Below are positions 8,818 to 16,746 of a stretch of 64,000 bases of DNA, in pieces. The stretch covers positions 186,001 through 250,000 of the forward strand of contig CAYWWY010000003.1 in the NCBI GenBank assembly GCA_964462525.1. Direction: 5' to 3'. The notes under the pieces are model-generated. The model was not told where the DNA came from. It did not search any database and saw nothing but the letters and a program-made list of their open reading frames with translations. Position 1 is the first letter of the stretch; every line of letters starts with the position of its first letter. This DNA comes from CAYWWY01 sp964462525. GTDB lineage: Bacteria; Thermotogota; Thermotogae; MWEM01. The position numbers were made by a program, and so were the translations under genes.

Positions 8818-9973
8818 CAAACTCCGTACGTTGCTTTCTATGCTGGGGATTGTGATCGGGATCCTGTCGGTTGTTACAATCGCATCAATCGGCGAGGGAA
8901 CCAAACTGGCAGTGGCGGAAAACTTTGGATCTCTTGGGGCGCGGAACATTACCATTAACCCCCGAAATCAAAGAGTCCGCTTGTATACATCCGATGTAAC
9001 AAATATGATTCAAATGTGTCCCAATGTGGAAACTGCCATCGGGATTCTTCAAGGGAGTTTTCCTGTGTCCTCGGGAGGGGATTCTCAGTCGAAAACAGTT
9101 ATTGGAGCCCAATCAGGGTACTTCGAGGTCTACGCGTATTCCATCATTCATGGTCGGGACTTTTCCGAAGAGGAGCATACTCAAGGGGAAATGGTCGCCG
9201 TGATTGGACGAAATTTGGCCGAAGATTTGTATCAAGACCGGGATCCGCTTGGACAGAGAATCAGTATCATTCTGACTGATGGTACCTATTATAAGCGAAA
9301 CGACTGTATCATCGTGGGAGTTATGGACGCAGGAACAAGCGCGGGATTTACCAATCCTGCCGATGCCCTTTATCTCCCCTTTCTCACTGCTGAACAGAGA
9401 CTTTTTCAACGCCGAGGAGCCGTAACTTCTATCATCGCTGTGGCACAATCCGATGAAGTGATTGGAAAAGCCATGCGCGAGATCGAGTATCTTTTGTCTC
9501 TGCGTTTTGGCAACACTACATCGTTTCGAGTCAGCAATCAACAGCAGATAGTCGATGCCTTGGGAAATACCGTTAACCTTCTGAATATGGTTCTTTTAGC
9601 CATTGCGGGGATTTCTCTGATTGTTGGAGGGATTGGAATCATGAACATTATGTTGGTGTCCGTAACGGAACGAACCCGGGAGATTGGAATCAAAATGGCT
9701 CTGGGGGCTCCAAGAATCCGGATTTTGTTGGAATTTTTGGTTGAAAGCATCATGATCACCTTTTTTGCAGGAGCCTTGGGTGTGACCTTTGCCTGGGTCT
9801 TGACCTCTGGAACCTCTTTTCTTCAAAACCAGCTTAACATGAAGACCTCAATGAGTCTGACCATCACCCTGATCGCATTTGGAGTGGCAACCCTGATCGG
9901 TCTGATATCGGGGTTGTATCCTGCCAATAAAGCCTCCAAGATGAGCCCAATCGAAGCGCTGCGATACGAATAA
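8777..9973 (+). CDS. MacB-type ABC transporter permease (FtsX domain)
   Basis: 398 residues from the ATG preceded by GAGGAG; the longer reading frame from 8729 has no ribosome site. The N-terminal membrane helix (LRTLLSMLGIVIGILSVVTI) is followed by a large periplasmic domain of about 220 residues (MacB_PCD type), then three helices: NLLNMVLLAIAGISLIVGG, MITFFAGALGVTFAWVL and ITLIAFGVATLIGLISGLYP. The motif SVTERTREIGIKMALGA is the coupling segment shared by MacB/FtsX permeases and the C-terminus KASKMSPIEALRYE is family-typical. It should work as a dimer that uses ATP hydrolysis to push substrates from the periplasm into the TolC conduit. The substrate is unknown. Confidence 0.92.
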   Translation: MEIITEALKSLAHNKLRTLLSMLGIVIGILSVVTIASIGEGTKLAVAENFGSLGARNITINPRNQRVRLYTSDVTNMIQMCPNVETAIGILQGSFPVSSGGDSQSKTVIGAQSGYFEVYAYSIIHGRDFSEEEHTQGEMVAVIGRNLAEDLYQDRDPLGQRISIILTDGTYYKRNDCIIVGVMDAGTSAGFTNPADALYLPFLTAEQRLFQRRGAVTSIIAVAQSDEVIGKAMREIEYLLSLRFGNTTSFRVSNQQQIVDALGNTVNLLNMVLLAIAGISLIVGGIGIMNIMLVSVTERTREIGIKMALGAPRIRILLEFLVESIMITFFAGALGVTFAWVLTSGTSFLQNQLNMKTSMSLTITLIAFGVATLIGLISGLYPANKASKMSPIEALRYE

Positions 9974-9985
9974 CCCACGCCAATA

Positions 9986-9994
9986 TGCTATAAT
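9986..9994 (+). promoter_or_regulatory. extended -10 promoter before the nitroreductase gene
   Basis: The element TGCTATAAT (TG, one base, exact TATAAT) lies about 70 bases before the GTG start. No good -35 box is visible, which an extended -10 can tolerate. Confidence 0.55.
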
Positions 9995-10064
9995 TGCATA
10001 GATGTGCCGAACAATCCAATCCGGGATGATTCGGTAGTTGCTTATTTTACAAGGAGGGTTTATT

Positions 10065-10754
10065 GTGAAAATCTTAGAAACAATCCAACAAAGACGATCG
10101 GTTCGCGCATATGAAGAGCGCGAACTATCGGATATGGACCGAGAGAAGGTCGAAACGGTTATCGAATCCGCGATTCCATTGGTGGAGGGACAGAAGAAGG
10201 TATGGCAGATCCTTCCGCGTTCCCGTCAAGGGAGTTGCCGGATTGGGGCAGTTATCCATGAAAAAGAGATCCATGACCGAATCGAATTGGGATTTCAAGG
10301 AGAGCAAATTGTGCTGGGGCTTACCCACCTTGGGATGGGAACCCTTTGGATTGGCAGCGCCCCCAAACCGGGAATGCCGGCGCATATTGTGTGTGGATAT
10401 CCAAAAGAGGAAGGATTGATGGCCAAAGTACTAAACCTCTTTACAAAAGGAGGCGCAAAAAGACCGATGGAGCATCTGACCGGCAGCATGGATCCAATCC
10501 CGCCTTCATTGATTCCTGTTCTAGAAGCCGGACGGAACGCGCCTTCCGCCTTGAACAAACAACCCTGGCGGTTCTCTGTCCATAACGCCCACGCCTTCTC
10601 AGTGCGGTCTTCTAAACCCATCGAATTGGGGATTGTCCTCTGCCACTTGATTTTTAGCGCCCAGGCGCTCTTTGACGATGTAGCATGGACTGCGGAGTCC
10701 AACGAGGTCTATCGCTTTGCTTTGGGGGAGCCCAAAGAACATAAAGAATCATGA
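10065..10754 (+). CDS. nitroreductase-family protein
   Basis: 229 residues from a GTG preceded by AAGGAGG at 8 bases; a frame opening 27 bases upstream has no such site. The N-terminus ILETIQQRRSVRAYEERELS is the FMN-contacting opening of nitroreductases, and TLWIGSAPKPG and VLEAGRNAPSALNKQPWRF match the later flavin-binding region; the order is closest to the TM1586-type nitroreductases, where the two halves are arranged as a pseudo-dimer in one chain. Such enzymes use FMN and NAD(P)H to reduce nitro-compounds, quinones or flavins; the physiological substrate is not clear. It overlaps the next gene by 4 bases. Confidence 0.8.
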   Translation: MKILETIQQRRSVRAYEERELSDMDREKVETVIESAIPLVEGQKKVWQILPRSRQGSCRIGAVIHEKEIHDRIELGFQGEQIVLGLTHLGMGTLWIGSAPKPGMPAHIVCGYPKEEGLMAKVLNLFTKGGAKRPMEHLTGSMDPIPPSLIPVLEAGRNAPSALNKQPWRFSVHNAHAFSVRSSKPIELGIVLCHLIFSAQALFDDVAWTAESNEVYRFALGEPKEHKES

Positions 10755-11377
10755 TCCATCGACTGTACATCGTTCGCCATGGACAAACCCAATGGAATGT
10801 GGAAAAGCGGATGCAAGGGTGGAAGGATTCGCCTTTAACCGAAGAAGGGATTGTTCAGGCCAAACGATTGTCGGAGAAACTCAAATCAGTTGATTTCCAT
10901 CGGGTCCTTTCCAGCCCAAGCAGTCGGACGATGCAAACCGCGCGCATTTTGATGGACCATCGCTCCATCCCCCTCGAACCCATGGAGGCATTTCGAGAGA
11001 TCCGGCTTGGACGGTGGGAAGGTATGCATTACTGGGAAATCCAAGAGAGATATGCCGATGCGCATGAACGGTTTTGGAACCGTCCATCCACCTACCAGCC
11101 GATCGGGGACGGGGAGACATTTATTCAGGCACGAAATCGGATACTGCCTGCGTTGGAACACGTAATCCAGTCAATTCATGGACAATCCGTTCTCCTGGTC
11201 ACCCACGCAGCAACCAAGAAATTGATCATGAGCTATTTTGAGAACCGCCCTTTGGATCTTCTATGGGAACCACCATACATGCACCATACAGCGATGAGCA
11301 TCATCAGGTTTGACCAAAATGAGCCGTTCATCGAGTTGTATGCAGACCATAGTCATTTGATCGGATCGATCCTTTGA
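10751..11377 (+). CDS. histidine phosphatase family protein (GpmB/CobC-like)
   Basis: 208 residues. The phosphohistidine loop YIVRHGQTQWNVEKRMQGW near the N-terminus carries the nucleophilic histidine of the RHG motif, and VTHAATKKLIMSYF supplies the second catalytic histidine. The central EIRLGRWEGMHYWEI matches the acid/base region of cofactor-dependent phosphoglycerate mutase-like phosphatases. The size fits alpha-ribazole phosphatase or general sugar-phosphate phosphatases rather than true phosphoglycerate mutase. It starts inside the nitroreductase stop codon (ATGA). The substrate cannot be assigned from sequence; the amylase and mannosidase downstream make a sugar phosphate conceivable. 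Confidence 0.85.
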   Translation: MIHRLYIVRHGQTQWNVEKRMQGWKDSPLTEEGIVQAKRLSEKLKSVDFHRVLSSPSSRTMQTARILMDHRSIPLEPMEAFREIRLGRWEGMHYWEIQERYADAHERFWNRPSTYQPIGDGETFIQARNRILPALEHVIQSIHGQSVLLVTHAATKKLIMSYFENRPLDLLWEPPYMHHTAMSIIRFDQNEPFIELYADHSHLIGSIL

Positions 11378-11457
11378 CCGCTATATAAGAAGTCCGTCCT
11401 TGCGATTGGAAGATAGAGCGGAATCGAGCTGCGAATTTCAATAAGGGGGTGCGGCAA

Positions 11458-13962
11458 GTGAAGAAAATGCTGGTTGTCCTGTTGATGATTGGATTGAGGG
11501 TGGGTCTTCTTGGTAGTCCGTGGAAGGATGAAGTGATTTATTTCATCATGATTGACCGGTTCGCCAATGGAGATTGGACGAATGACGTACAAACTCCTGA
11601 TGGGATCGAGTCTGGCCCGGTGAACGCGAAATACAACGGAGGGGATATCGCTGGACTGATCCAGCAGCTCGATTACATTCAGACCTTGGGAGTAACGGCC
11701 ATTTGGATCACACCTCCCATAGCCAATCAGTGGTGGGATGGAACGGTCCAATACGGGGGTTACCACGGGTATTGGGCGCGGAACTTCAAGGAGATCGACG
11801 AGCACTTCGGGGACGTGGACCTCTATCGATCCTTCATCGAGCAAGCCCATGAGCGGGGGATCAAGGTGGTACAGGATATTGTCACCAACCATACGGGCAA
11901 TTTCCATCTCTATGATCCAAACACAGGGATCTATCGGCTGAACGATCAAAGCGTCCCAACCAACAGGCCCACTCAATTCCCTTTTGATCAGACGGATTTC
12001 AACGATCCCCAACAAAGGGCTTATGATATCTATCATTGGGAAGGGGAGATCAAAGAACCGACCCAATACAATACACCCTTTGCTGACCTAGACGATCTGA
12101 ACACCAGCAATCCGATTGTGATCGATTCGCTCAAAGATTCCTACGGGTTTTGGATCGATCTGGGCGTAGACGCCTTTCGGATCGACACGACGATCTATGT
12201 GGAGGACCTCTTCTGGCCGGAGTTTCTGGAAGGTCCAGGGGGTGTTTTTGAAAGAGCCCACTCGAAGGGAACCGATGACTTCCTGGCATTTGGAGAGGCA
12301 TGGGTTACCCCTCCGCCCTTTGAAAACAGCGGTGAACAGTTGATCCAAGGGTATTTTGATTTGGGGTACAATGCCATGCTGGATTTTCCGTTATTGACAG
12401 ATATCAAACGGGTCTTCAAGGAAGGCAGGCCCACTGAGTACCTATCCTACCGGTTGAATCAACGGGGGATTTGGTTTGATAACAAGATCTTGGTTACCTT
12501 CATCGACAACCATGATATGGACCGTTTTTTAAAAGGGGCAACGATGGCGGACCTCAAACAGGCGTTGATATTGATTTTCACGATCCCCGGAGTACCCACC
12601 ATCTACTATGGAACCGAACAGGGGTTCACAGAGACACGAGGGGCTATGTTTGCCGGTGGATACGCTTCTGGGGAAAGTGACCATTATCACACCGATCATG
12701 AACTGTATCGTTTTATCCAAAAGATCATCTCTCTTCGCGGTTCGATCGATGCCTTTCGCCATGGAACGGTCACTCCCGTCCATGATGATCCCACAGGACC
12801 GGGGGTTTTTGCGTATACTGTTCAGGATGATCATGATCAGTACGTGATTCTGATGAACACATCCATCCGGTCCAAGTATGCCACAAAGGTCTTTTTGAAT
12901 CTACCCAAAGGGACCGTGCTTGCTCCCGTCTTTACGCAAGGAATGATCGACCGGGATTTGGTGGTCGATCAGGGGGGCGGTATCAACCTATTGGTTAATG
13001 GGAAGGCGACCGGCATTTTCCAAGTGACCGATCAGGTTCGAGCGGTTCAAGAACTGGATATGCATGTCGATTTTGAGGGTCTTGTCAGCGGGAAGACGAT
13101 TGCCGACGACTTTGTGCTACGTGGAACTTCCCATAACATTGCCCGGATCCGGTTGCATTTCGACGGCAATGAGCAACCATACGCAACTCTGGTGCCCAAT
13201 GAGGACGGAACTTGGGAAGTGCCTGTATTCATTGGGGATTTTGTGGCAGGCCGACACACCCTCTTTGCCCGAGGTTTTGGCATAAGACCCATTGATGCGG
13301 TCTATTCAGAAACTTATGAGCTGGTTTTCGCAATTCCAACGACGCAATTGATCCAAGTGGAGGACCCACAAGGAGATGATCGCGGTCCCACCGGGGACTA
13401 TCTGTATCCCAAAGATGTCACCTTCAACACCCAGATGGATCTCCGAAAGGCAACTCTCTATCAAATTGGAAGGATGCTGCGGATGGAAGTCCAGATGGAC
13501 AATCTGACCGATACCTGGTCTCCGGCCAATGGGTTCGATCATGTAACCTTCCAGATCTTTCTGAGCAATCCGGACAAGCAAACCGGGGGTGTCCATTTGC
13601 CCAAGCAGCAGGCAAAGATGCCCAACAATCTGCACTGGAACTATCAAATCTACGCCACGGGATGGAGCATCGGGTTTTTTGAGTCTACAGGGGCAACAGC
13701 GCATGCCTATGGGATACCCGTTACGCCTACGCCCAATGTTATCGCTGACAAACAAAGCAAGACCGTGACCTTCCTGATTCCCCTTGAAGTCCTTGAAACG
13801 GAAGACCTGAGCGGTTGGACCATTTATATCACCACCTACGACTACGACGGAATTGAAGCCATATTGCGGCCGATCTCTCCCCAAGGCGGAACATGGACGT
13901 TCACGGGGCCATCGACCGGCGCACCCAAGATCATGGACGATTTGCTGTTTGTCGTTCCTTAG
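11458..13962 (+). CDS. secreted GH13 alpha-amylase-type glycosidase with glucodextranase-like C-terminal domain
   Basis: 834 residues. I chose the second GTG (MKKMLVVLLMIG...) because GGGGG ends 8 bases upstream; it gives a compact signal peptide. The GH13 regions are all present: VVQDIVTNHTG (about 136-146), GVDAFRIDTT with the nucleophilic Asp near 242, FLAFGEAW with the acid/base Glu near 279, and VTFIDNHDMDRF near 350. After the catalytic barrel come a beta-sandwich and an Ig-like segment, then from about residue 625 a domain starting VEDPQGDDRGPTGDY that matches the DOMON-like C-terminal domain of glucodextranases and some Thermotoga pullulanases. It should cut alpha-glucans outside the cytoplasmic membrane. 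Bond preference cannot be told. Confidence 0.9.
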   Translation: MKKMLVVLLMIGLRVGLLGSPWKDEVIYFIMIDRFANGDWTNDVQTPDGIESGPVNAKYNGGDIAGLIQQLDYIQTLGVTAIWITPPIANQWWDGTVQYGGYHGYWARNFKEIDEHFGDVDLYRSFIEQAHERGIKVVQDIVTNHTGNFHLYDPNTGIYRLNDQSVPTNRPTQFPFDQTDFNDPQQRAYDIYHWEGEIKEPTQYNTPFADLDDLNTSNPIVIDSLKDSYGFWIDLGVDAFRIDTTIYVEDLFWPEFLEGPGGVFERAHSKGTDDFLAFGEAWVTPPPFENSGEQLIQGYFDLGYNAMLDFPLLTDIKRVFKEGRPTEYLSYRLNQRGIWFDNKILVTFIDNHDMDRFLKGATMADLKQALILIFTIPGVPTIYYGTEQGFTETRGAMFAGGYASGESDHYHTDHELYRFIQKIISLRGSIDAFRHGTVTPVHDDPTGPGVFAYTVQDDHDQYVILMNTSIRSKYATKVFLNLPKGTVLAPVFTQGMIDRDLVVDQGGGINLLVNGKATGIFQVTDQVRAVQELDMHVDFEGLVSGKTIADDFVLRGTSHNIARIRLHFDGNEQPYATLVPNEDGTWEVPVFIGDFVAGRHTLFARGFGIRPIDAVYSETYELVFAIPTTQLIQVEDPQGDDRGPTGDYLYPKDVTFNTQMDLRKATLYQIGRMLRMEVQMDNLTDTWSPANGFDHVTFQIFLSNPDKQTGGVHLPKQQAKMPNNLHWNYQIYATGWSIGFFESTGATAHAYGIPVTPTPNVIADKQSKTVTFLIPLEVLETEDLSGWTIYITTYDYDGIEAILRPISPQGGTWTFTGPSTGAPKIMDDLLFVVP

Positions 13963-14003
13963 GGGTTCGGAATGAGAACGGATCAGATCGGAGGCGGGAT
14001 TGT

Positions 14004-16679
14004 ATGAATCCGCATGTATGCAGCCATACCCATTGGGATCGGGAGTGGTTTGCAACGGTGGGATTGACGAGAAGGCTTTTGATTCCTTTTTTTCATCGGT
14101 TATGGAGCCGATTGGAGGAGAATCCAAACTTCCATTTTATCTTGGACGGACAAGTTTCGATGATCCAGGACTATCTGGATATACTCGAACCTACTCAAAG
14201 AAGAGAAGCGGAGCAGAACTTCCAAAAATACCGGTCCCAGTTGACCATCGGACCTTATGTGGGACAGATTGATTGGCGCATCGCCGAAGAGGCGGGGTGG
14301 ATGAACCTGGAACTGGGGATGCAGTCGAGCAAATCTTTGGGTGAGGGTAGCCCGGTCGCTTGGTTGATGGATAATTTTGGTCTAGCCGGTCAATTGCCCC
14401 AGATCCATAAGTGGTTTTCAATTGACGATGCCGTTGTTTGGAGGGGGGTGGACTTCCCCAGGCCATGCGTAGAGTTTTCTTGGTCAGGGGCAGACGGATC
14501 CATGATGCTATGCGTTTGGATTGTGGATAGCTACCGCAACCTGATGCGGCTTGGCGACGATCCCGAACTCTCCGAAAAACGGCTCCGATTGACCATCGAC
14601 AAACTAGCGCCTTTCTCGCAGTCAGGAGCTCTGCCTTTGATGGATGGGTATGACCTGGATCCTGTTCCCGAAGATCCGCAAATGATTCTGCCTCAAGTCA
14701 CCACCTGGTCAGCTCAGCAGTGGCTGGATGCCGTCAAGGAAGGCGTCGGAGCCAAACCGATACCAAACGCTAAAGGAGAGCTTCTTTCCGGGCGAATTGC
14801 CTGTACGTTCCCTGGCTCTCTATCCACCCGCGCCCAATTGAAGTGGTATCACGGGCGCTTGGAACACATGCTTGCCCACGAGGTTCAACCTGTCAACGCG
14901 CTTGTCCAGGCTTTCCAGCAACCGTTCCAAGAGGAATGGCAGACTCTTTTGGAAAACTTGATCCATGACAGCATTGGCGGGGTGGGTGTGGATGATGTTC
15001 ATGAGGAGATGGAGCTGAGGTACCGCGATTTGGAACAACGGCTCGTGGAAAAACGATCCAAGGCATTTTTCTCCCTAGCCTCCCGCTTACCGGATCAATG
15101 GTGCGCGCTGAATCTCAACCCCTGTTCAGCGATTTGGCAAGAAGCGATCAATGGCCGGCTGTACCGGATCGATGTTCCTGAAGGTCTTTGGAGTTCGTTA
15201 CGCCCGTCGGTTGTGGCCATCGACAAGGGGTCGGAGCAACAAGACGATTTCTTATGGGCTGCCGACGGATACCAACTCCGGATTCACAATGGGATTGTGG
15301 AAGCGCGTACCTTGGAAGGTTTGACGCGATGGGCTCCCGAAATCATTCGCGATGAAGGGGATACCTACTCGGCAGGTTTTGGAGAGTCGATCCCTTGGAA
15401 GGCCAGTCCTCCGCTTGTGGTACAACGGTCTCAGGATGGTAAATGGGCCCAAGTTCGGTTGAACTATTTCAGCGAGGCTGCCGATCTATCCTGGATTCTG
15501 ACCTTGGATCAAGGGCCCTTGATCCGGAGCCAGTGCGTTGTATCGGGAAAAGGCGTCGGGTATGCGTGTGCGATCCGGATGGATGGCTCCGGGAGGATCG
15601 TAGCCGGGATGCCATATGAAGAGGTGATTCGTAACCCCAAGGTAGGATATGAACTCCCTCATCCAACCTTTCACCCCTTTTTGGCTGCCGCTCGAGAAGT
15701 GGACGGATGCGATCTCTTTCCCTTCAAAGGATATGTTGGGATTCAAAAAAAGAAGATTTTGCGGGCCTTTCTCACGGGCCAAGCATTTAGCTACCGAGGC
15801 AGCGGGCAGGGAATATCCCTGATCCTCACGAGGAGCGTGGAATGGCTTTCGAAACTGAAGGTTCCTGGCCGGATCGGAGATGCCGGCCCGATTATGTATA
15901 CACCTCAAGCTGCCATGCGGCGTTCGATTTCCTTTGATCTGGCTCTTTTTCTGGGCCTGTCCGAGGACTTTCTCCGCGCCAAATCTTCTTATCTGAACCC
16001 CCCTTTGGTCTTTATGCCTGCTGATTTTCATTCGACCGAAGGTTTACCCAGATGTTTGGCGCCATTATGGAGCGATGGTGGGCAAGGGATTGTCTTTTCC
16101 ACGCTTGTCAACGCGCAAGGGTTTGAAAACCAAGGGGTATGCCTCGGGCGATGGTATAACCCTTTCCCAAAAACAATCGAAATGGAAATCTTCCACCCTT
16201 GGCAGCCTTGCTCAAGCTTCTTGCAGACTCCTGACCCGGAAAAATGGGAAAAACCAGGCAGTGCGGATTTTCAGTCAAAGCAGATCCGATCCATTTGGAT
16301 GGATCTTTCTCAGATTTATCGACCAGATTCACACCGTCGCTCCCCCGTTCCATGGATCCAAAGAACCCTTGCCCCAACCCCCGAGCAATCAACTGCAAAA
16401 GGAGAGATTCTCGAGGAGATGGAGAAGAGCGCGGTGAGTCTACGGGACGAGGCAGAACAGCTTTTAAGCCAACAAACGGATGCCAGCGCATATGGATCCG
16501 AAAAAAGGGAGTTCGAACGATTGAAGCGTTTGCGCAGCGCAATGGAGCTGGAGCTGTCGGTTTCCCAAAATCGTAAGGCTCCGATCGAAACCCAATGGAA
16601 GATCTTCCAAGCCTTGAACGATTTGCGGATCCGGCGTCGCGGATTGGAGTTTGCCCTTCACACTTTAGATACCCTTTAA
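14004..16679 (+). CDS. GH38 alpha-mannosidase (MngB-like)
   Basis: 891 residues. The ATG at 14004 has GGAGG 9 bases upstream, and the protein then begins directly with the zinc-binding motif CSHTHWDREWF. The nucleophile region is WLMDNFGLAGQLPQI, and LIHDSIGGVGVDDVHEEME supplies the later conserved histidine. These fix the GH38 family, whose bacterial members include MngB (mannosyl-glycerate hydrolase) and general alpha-mannosidases. There is no signal peptide, so it acts in the cytoplasm on imported oligosaccharides or on mannosylglycerate-type solutes. It follows the amylase gene after 41 bases and ends at a strong terminator. The C-terminal 100 residues are predicted helical and charged. 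Confidence 0.88.
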   Translation: MNPHVCSHTHWDREWFATVGLTRRLLIPFFHRLWSRLEENPNFHFILDGQVSMIQDYLDILEPTQRREAEQNFQKYRSQLTIGPYVGQIDWRIAEEAGWMNLELGMQSSKSLGEGSPVAWLMDNFGLAGQLPQIHKWFSIDDAVVWRGVDFPRPCVEFSWSGADGSMMLCVWIVDSYRNLMRLGDDPELSEKRLRLTIDKLAPFSQSGALPLMDGYDLDPVPEDPQMILPQVTTWSAQQWLDAVKEGVGAKPIPNAKGELLSGRIACTFPGSLSTRAQLKWYHGRLEHMLAHEVQPVNALVQAFQQPFQEEWQTLLENLIHDSIGGVGVDDVHEEMELRYRDLEQRLVEKRSKAFFSLASRLPDQWCALNLNPCSAIWQEAINGRLYRIDVPEGLWSSLRPSVVAIDKGSEQQDDFLWAADGYQLRIHNGIVEARTLEGLTRWAPEIIRDEGDTYSAGFGESIPWKASPPLVVQRSQDGKWAQVRLNYFSEAADLSWILTLDQGPLIRSQCVVSGKGVGYACAIRMDGSGRIVAGMPYEEVIRNPKVGYELPHPTFHPFLAAAREVDGCDLFPFKGYVGIQKKKILRAFLTGQAFSYRGSGQGISLILTRSVEWLSKLKVPGRIGDAGPIMYTPQAAMRRSISFDLALFLGLSEDFLRAKSSYLNPPLVFMPADFHSTEGLPRCLAPLWSDGGQGIVFSTLVNAQGFENQGVCLGRWYNPFPKTIEMEIFHPWQPCSSFLQTPDPEKWEKPGSADFQSKQIRSIWMDLSQIYRPDSHRRSPVPWIQRTLAPTPEQSTAKGEILEEMEKSAVSLRDEAEQLLSQQTDASAYGSEKREFERLKRLRSAMELELSVSQNRKAPIETQWKIFQALNDLRIRRRGLEFALHTLDTL

Positions 16680-16691
16680 AGGGCAATTGTG

Positions 16692-16721
16692 AAAAAAAAC
16701 CCCGCTTGCGCGGGGTTTTTT
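16692..16721. terminator. bidirectional intrinsic terminator between convergent genes
   Basis: CCCCGC (16700-16705), loop TTGC, GCGGGG (16710-16715), flanked by a run of A on the left and T on the right. It ends the GH38 gene on the plus strand and the beta-barrel gene on the minus strand. Confidence 0.92.
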
Positions 16722-16746
16722 GTATATATTTACAACTGATTGGATC

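Noticed and set aside
13306..14127. 273-codon open frame on the minus strand
   Set aside because: Antisense across the amylase/mannosidase junction with no start signals or similarity.
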